From NCBI GenBank assembly GCA_027323595.1, contig DAHWBL010000281.1, positions 1 through 9,599 on the forward strand: 9,599 nt of DNA, read 5' to 3'. This DNA comes from Acetobacteraceae bacterium. GTDB lineage: Bacteria; Pseudomonadota; Alphaproteobacteria; Acetobacterales; Acetobacteraceae. Position numbers and translations under genes: made by a program. The notes beneath the pieces were generated by a model. That model did not search any database and was not told the DNA's origin. It saw only the letters and a program-made list of their open reading frames with translations. Below are positions 5,921 through 9,599 of the stretch, one piece after another. Every line of letters starts with the position of its first letter. Position 1 is the first letter of the stretch.

Positions 5921-8611
5921 ATGCTGAACAAGAATTTTGTGCCTGCCGAGCGCGAGGCCGCGATCTATCACGCCTGGGAGCAGTCTGGCGCGTTCGCCGC
6001 GCGGCCGGAGTCTGCCGCATCGCCGTTCACCATCATGATCCCGCCGCCCAACGTCACCGGCAGCCTGCATGTGGGTCACGCGCTGACCTTCACCTTGCAG
6101 GACGCGCTGATCCGCTGGCGGCGGATGCAGGGGCGCGACGCGCTGTGGCAGCCGGGCACCGACCATGCCGGCATCGCCACCCAGATGGTGGTGGAGCGGC
6201 TGCTGGCCACCGAAGGCAAAAGCCGCCAGGAACTGGGGCGCGAGGGGTTTCTCGATCGGGTCTGGCAATGGAAGGCGGAATCGGGCGGCAGCATCGTCGG
6301 GCAGTTGCGCCGGCTCGGTGCCGGGCCGGACTGGGCGCGCGAGCGCTTCACCATGGACGAAGGGCTGTCGCGGGCGGTGCGCGAGGTGTTCGTCACGCTC
6401 CATCGCGAGGGGCTGATCTATCGCGACCGGCGGCTGGTGAACTGGGACCCGGAGTTTCAGTCCGCGATCTCCGACCTCGAGGTGGAGAGCCAGGAGGTCA
6501 AGGGACATCTGTGGTACATCGCCTATCCGGTGGCCGATGATGAAGATGGGCGGGCGATCGTGGTGGCGACGACGCGGCCCGAAACCATGCTGGGCGACGC
6601 CGCGGTGGCGGTGCATCCGCACGATGCGCGCTTCGCCGATCTGATCGGTCGCGAGGTGATCCTGCCGATCACCGGCCGGCGGGTGCCGATCATCGCCGAT
6701 GAGTATTCCGATCCCGAAAAGGGCAGCGGCGCGGTGAAGATCACCCCGGCGCATGATTTCAACGATTTCGCGGTGGGGCAGCGCCACGACCTGCCGATGC
6801 CCTCGGTGCTCGACCGGCAGGCGCGGGTGAGCCTGGCCGAGATCACGCCGGTCGCGGTGCCGGGGCTCGCCGAGCCGGAGTTTCTCGCCGGGCTCGATGG
6901 CATGGACCGGGTGGCGGCGCGGGCGGCGATCGTCGCCGAGTTGGAGCGGCTGGGGCGGCTGGAGAAGATCGAGCCGCACACCCACATGGTGCCGCATGGC
7001 GACCGTTCCGGCGCGGTGATCGAGCCGCTGCTGACCACGCAATGGTTCTGCAACGCCGAGGTGCTGGCCAAGCCGGCGCTGGAGGCGGTGGAGCAGGGGC
7101 GCACCCGCTTCGTGCCCAGGCAGTGGGAGAACACGTATTTCTCCTGGCTGCGCGACATCCAGCCCTGGTGCATCAGCCGGCAGCTCTGGTGGGGGCATCG
7201 GATTCCGGCCTGGTATGCGCCCGATGGCAGCGTGTTCGTCGCCAGGGATGCCGAGGAAGCCGCGGCGCTGGCGCGGGCGCAGTTCGGCGCGGATGTGGAC
7301 CTGGTTCAGGACGAGGATGTGCTCGACACCTGGTTCAGCTCGGCACTGTGGCCGTTCTCCACGCTGGGCTGGCCGGACGATCAGAGCCTGGTCGCGCGCT
7401 ATTACCCGACCGACGTGGTGGTCACCGGCTTTGACATCATCTTTTTCTGGGTTGCCCGGATGATGATGATGGGGCTGCATTTCCAGAAGGACGTGCCGTT
7501 TCGCACGGTGGTGATCCATGGGCTGGTGCGCGACGAGCGCGGCCAGAAAATGTCCAAATCCAAGGGCAACGTCATCGATCCGCTGCAACTGATCGATGCG
7601 TATGGCGCGGATGCGCTGCGCTTTGCCATCTGCTCGCTGACCGGTCCGGGTCGCGATGTGAAGCTCGGTGCGCAGCGGGTGGAATCCTATCGCGGGTTCG
7701 GCACCAAGCTGTGGAACGCGGCGCGGTTCTGCGAAATGAACGCCGTGGCGCCGGTGGCGGGGTTCGATCCCGCCGGGGCGCGGCTGGCGCTGTGTCGCTG
7801 GCTGCTCGATGCCGCAAATCAGGCGATCACCGAGGCGAGCGAGGCGCTGGAGGCGTATCGGTTCAACGACTATGCGGCGGTCTGTTACCGCTTCACCTGG
7901 GGCGTGTTCTGTGACTGGTTCGTGGAATTCGCAAAGCCCGTGCTGCAAGGTTCGGATCCGGCCGCGGCGGCGGAGCTGCGCGCGACGGCGGCGCACGTGC
8001 TTGGCATCATCTTGCGCCTGCTGCATCCGGCGATGCCGTTCATCACCGAGGCGCTGTGGGCGGATCTGGGGTTCGGCCCTGAAGGCAGCCTGATCGCCGC
8101 GTCCTGGCCGGTACCTGGCCCGGTGCATGCGCCGGCGGAGGCACGCGCCGAGCTCGATTGGGTGGTGCGGCTGATCACCGAGGTGCGCACGGTGCGCGCG
8201 GAGATGAACGTGCCGCCGGCGATGCTGGCGCCGGTGCTGCTGCGCGAGGCGAACGCGGCGACGCTGGAGCGCGGGCAGCGCTGGATCGAGCCGATCAAGC
8301 GGCTGGCGCGGGCGGAGTCGCTGGCGCCGCTGTCGGGGGATGCGCCGGCGGGTGCGGCGCAGGCGGTGCTGGATGAGGCGACGCTGGTGATCCCGCTCGC
8401 CGGGCTGATCGACCTCGCCGCCGAGCGCGCGCGGCTGGGCAAGGAGCGTGACCGTGCCGCCGCCGAGGCCGCCAAGTTCTCGCAAAAGCTCGCCAACGCG
8501 GATTTCGTTGCCCGCGCGCCGGCGGCGGTCGTGGAGGAGAATCGCGAGCGGGTGCAGGCGGCCGAGGCGGATGTCGCGCGGCTGTCCGCGGCGCTGGCGC
8601 GGATCGGGTGA
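5921..8611 (+). CDS. valS: Valyl-tRNA synthetase
   Basis: This class Ia synthetase joins valine to tRNA-Val in the cytoplasm and edits mischarged threonine. The 896-residue protein is complete. The ATP-binding HIGH signature appears as PPPNVTGSLHVGHAL (41-55). The CP1 editing domain shows TTRPETMLGD (217-226) and GSGAVKITPAHDFNDFA (268-284, including the conserved editing-site Asp). CISRQLWWGHRIPAWY and DTWFSSALWPFSTLGWP mark the return to the catalytic core, and KMSKS is at 543-547. The anticodon-binding domain begins near KLWNAARF (597-603). A Glu/Arg/Ala-rich coiled-coil arm (829-896), typical of ValRS, ends the protein. It is a little shorter than the E. coli enzyme (951). The ATG at 5921 gives the family start MLNKNFVPAEREAAIYHAWE. 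The gene follows popZ by 67 bases and may share its transcript. Confidence 0.98.
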   Translation: MLNKNFVPAEREAAIYHAWEQSGAFAARPESAASPFTIMIPPPNVTGSLHVGHALTFTLQDALIRWRRMQGRDALWQPGTDHAGIATQMVVERLLATEGKSRQELGREGFLDRVWQWKAESGGSIVGQLRRLGAGPDWARERFTMDEGLSRAVREVFVTLHREGLIYRDRRLVNWDPEFQSAISDLEVESQEVKGHLWYIAYPVADDEDGRAIVVATTRPETMLGDAAVAVHPHDARFADLIGREVILPITGRRVPIIADEYSDPEKGSGAVKITPAHDFNDFAVGQRHDLPMPSVLDRQARVSLAEITPVAVPGLAEPEFLAGLDGMDRVAARAAIVAELERLGRLEKIEPHTHMVPHGDRSGAVIEPLLTTQWFCNAEVLAKPALEAVEQGRTRFVPRQWENTYFSWLRDIQPWCISRQLWWGHRIPAWYAPDGSVFVARDAEEAAALARAQFGADVDLVQDEDVLDTWFSSALWPFSTLGWPDDQSLVARYYPTDVVVTGFDIIFFWVARMMMMGLHFQKDVPFRTVVIHGLVRDERGQKMSKSKGNVIDPLQLIDAYGADALRFAICSLTGPGRDVKLGAQRVESYRGFGTKLWNAARFCEMNAVAPVAGFDPAGARLALCRWLLDAANQAITEASEALEAYRFNDYAAVCYRFTWGVFCDWFVEFAKPVLQGSDPAAAAELRATAAHVLGIILRLLHPAMPFITEALWADLGFGPEGSLIAASWPVPGPVHAPAEARAELDWVVRLITEVRTVRAEMNVPPAMLAPVLLREANAATLERGQRWIEPIKRLARAESLAPLSGDAPAGAAQAVLDEATLVIPLAGLIDLAAERARLGKERDRAAAEAAKFSQKLANADFVARAPAAVVEENRERVQAAEADVARLSAALARIG

Positions 8612-8617
8612 GGCCGC

Positions 8618-8962
8618 TCAGGCGCTTTTGAGGGTGCCGCGATCCTGTTCGTCCCATCCGGTGGCCAACGTCGCCAGGCGGTCCAGGACCGTCGAAAGCT
8701 CATGGCCGCGCGCGGTCAGTGAATAGGTGACGGCGGGCGGGATGGTCGGGCGGTGGTCGCGATGCACCAAGCCGGCGGCTTCCAGATGGCGCAGCCGTTC
8801 GGTGAGCATTTTCGAGGATATGCCGGGGATCAGCGCGCGCAGGGCGTTGAATCGCCGCGGTCCCTGCTGTTCGAGCAGCCAGAGGATGTAGGTGGTCCAG
8901 GGGCCCATCAGGGTGCGCAGCAGCGCGTCCATCGGGCAGGTGGCTTCGGCGTGCTGGGTCAT
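8618..8962 (-). CDS. HxlR-family winged-helix transcriptional regulator
   Basis: This 114-residue DNA-binding protein has the standard length and pattern of the HxlR/DUF24 family. Cys9 in ATCPMDALL heads the domain, GPWTTYILWLL (20-30) follows, then the recognition region FNALRALIPGISSKMLTERLRHLEAAGLV and the wing with PAVTYSLTARGHEL. The N-terminal Cys aligns with the redox/electrophile-sensing Cys of YodB- and HypR-type members. That suggests, without proving, thiol-based sensing of quinones, aldehydes or disulfide stress. The first ATG is chosen because starting at Met11 would lose this Cys. Its Shine-Dalgarno is weak (AGAAAA directly before ATG), and a weak TTGGAA-16-TAACCT pair at 8969-8996 could even give a near-leaderless mRNA. 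It is divergent from the flavodoxin-like gene, its likely target, and ends 6 bases from valS in convergent orientation. Confidence 0.92.
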   Translation of the reverse strand: MTQHAEATCPMDALLRTLMGPWTTYILWLLEQQGPRRFNALRALIPGISSKMLTERLRHLEAAGLVHRDHRPTIPPAVTYSLTARGHELSTVLDRLATLATGWDEQDRGTLKSA

Positions 8963-8967
8963 TTTTC

Positions 8968-9003
8968 TAGGTTACCAAAAGGTGCCTACTTTCCAAAAGT
9001 AAC
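8968..9003. promoter_or_regulatory. Putative HxlR-type operator
   Basis: The core is a perfect palindrome TACTTT-CCA-AAAGTA at 8987-9001, in the style of HxlR/YodB operators (TACT...AGTA). A second, imperfect dyad TAGGTTACC-AAAA-GGTGCCTA lies beside it at 8968-8988. CCAAAAG occurs twice (8975-8981 and 8993-8999) with an 18-base period. This is the only AT-richer stretch nearby. It sits 25 bases upstream of the regulator ATG and 70 bases upstream of the flavoprotein start, so one dimer or two could control both genes. Promoter elements for the flavoprotein gene could not be resolved with confidence. Confidence 0.6.
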
Positions 9004-9017
9004 TTAAACGCCTACCT

Positions 9018-9053
9018 GCCCCGCGTGCCTCGGTGACGATCCTGTCGCGGGGC
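9018..9053 (+). repeat. Hairpin in the leader of the flavodoxin-like gene
   Basis: GCCCCGCG (9018-9025) and CGCGGGGC (9046-9053) are a perfect 8-bp inverted repeat around a 20-base loop, extendable by one G-U pair. It ends 7 bases before the AGGAG Shine-Dalgarno at 9061-9065. In mRNA it would be a stable stem just ahead of the ribosome site. With no T run after it, it is not a simple terminator. Confidence 0.55.
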
Positions 9054-9071
9054 GACGCACAGGAGCAGATC

Positions 9072-9599
9072 GTGGCGAAAATCGGTATCGTGTTTTTCAG
9101 CGGCTACGGCCACACATTGAAGCAGGCCGAAGCGGTGCAGGCTGGCGCGGCCGGGGTGGCCGGAGCGCAGGTCAGCATGTTCCGCATCGACCAGAACGGC
9201 GACCTGCCCGAAGGCGGTTTCGAGGCGCTGGCCGGGATGGACGCGATCATCTACGGCTCGCCGACCTACATGGGCGGCCCGGCCTGGCAGTTCAAGAAAT
9301 TCGCTGACGCCAGCAGCAAGCCCTGGTTCGCGCAGCATTGGAAGGACAAGCTGGCCGCCGGCTTCACCAATTCCGCCTCGGTCAATGGCGACAAGGGCAG
9401 CACGATCAATTATTTCTTCACCCTGTCGCAGCAGCACAGCCAGATCTGGATTGGCACCGGTCTGCTGCCGTCCAACACCAAGGCGCATGGCCCCGACGAC
9501 GTGAACTGGACCGCGGGCTCGGCCGGCGCGCTGGCGATTTCGCCGTCCGACGCCTCGCCCGAGGAGGCCCCGCGCGGCGGCGACCTGCAGACCGCGCGG
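9072..9599 (+). CDS. Flavodoxin-like NAD(P)H:quinone oxidoreductase / WrbA-like flavoprotein, 3' end missing
   Basis: The open frame runs for 176 codons to the right edge without a stop. Family members are about 190-210 residues, so nearly all is present. It is a flavodoxin fold: strand KIGIVFFS (3-10) leads into the FMN-phosphate loop SGYGHT (10-15), and the flavin-ring loops are GSPTYMGGPA (62-71) and TNSASVNGDKGST (99-111). Such FMN proteins typically reduce quinones by two electrons using NAD(P)H, limiting radical formation; the exact substrate is not visible. The start is GTG at 9072 with AGGAG 6 bases upstream, giving the short N-terminus normal for the family; no ATG offers this. It is divergent from the HxlR regulator across a palindromic operator, a common pairing for HxlR proteins and quinone reductases. 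Confidence 0.88.
   Translation, partial: MAKIGIVFFSGYGHTLKQAEAVQAGAAGVAGAQVSMFRIDQNGDLPEGGFEALAGMDAIIYGSPTYMGGPAWQFKKFADASSKPWFAQHWKDKLAAGFTNSASVNGDKGSTINYFFTLSQQHSQIWIGTGLLPSNTKAHGPDDVNWTAGSAGALAISPSDASPEEAPRGGDLQTAR

Noticed and set aside
5207..8485. Very long minus-strand open frame (1092 codons) opposite popZ and valS
   Set aside because: Its translation is Arg/His/Pro/Gln-rich low-complexity without any domain, as expected antisense to GC-rich genes. The plus strand holds two proteins with clear family motifs.
8612..8660. Possible bidirectional terminator between valS and the regulator (CTCA...TGAG dyad)
   Set aside because: Only a 4-bp stem with an 8-base loop, lying inside the regulator's coding sequence, and no T run on either side.

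Overview
The window is GC-rich bacterial DNA. Several things point to an alphaproteobacterium, possibly Acetobacterales/Rhodospirillales: a DUF2497/PopZ protein (a family confined to that class), the run isoaspartyl-methyltransferase-like gene - tolC - popZ - valS, and strong GC bias at third codon positions. The finer placement is a guess from protein style, not a measurement.

Left part (1-2453, minus strand): a three-gene operon for a molybdenum hydroxylase of the xanthine dehydrogenase/CO dehydrogenase family, in the order FAD subunit, [2Fe-2S] subunit, molybdopterin subunit. The genes overlap by 4 and 11 bases, and the last one runs off the left edge. Upstream, on the same strand, lies tRNA-Cys(GCA) with its own good promoter.

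Middle (2715-8611, plus strand): a promoter back to back with the tRNA promoter probably drives a SAM-dependent methyltransferase of the PIMT family. Then come a TolC-type outer-membrane channel, the polar organiser PopZ (4 bases after tolC) and valyl-tRNA synthetase. This is the housekeeping core of the window, and it looks complete.

Right part (8612-9599): an HxlR-family regulator faces valS tail to tail with 6 bases between them. It is divergent from a flavodoxin-like NAD(P)H:quinone-oxidoreductase (WrbA-like) gene that is cut by the right edge. The 109-base gap between them holds a perfect TACTTT-N3-AAAGTA palindrome and a strong hairpin. This fits a local redox or electrophile-responsive switch in which the regulator controls the flavoprotein and itself.

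I saw no CRISPR, transposon, phage or attachment-site signature, and no gene-free stretch above 300 bases. The least ordinary items are the HxlR/flavodoxin control region, the methyltransferase lacking the usual isoaspartyl-recognition motif, and small departures from consensus in the molybdenum hydroxylase. Nothing here supports a wholly new system.
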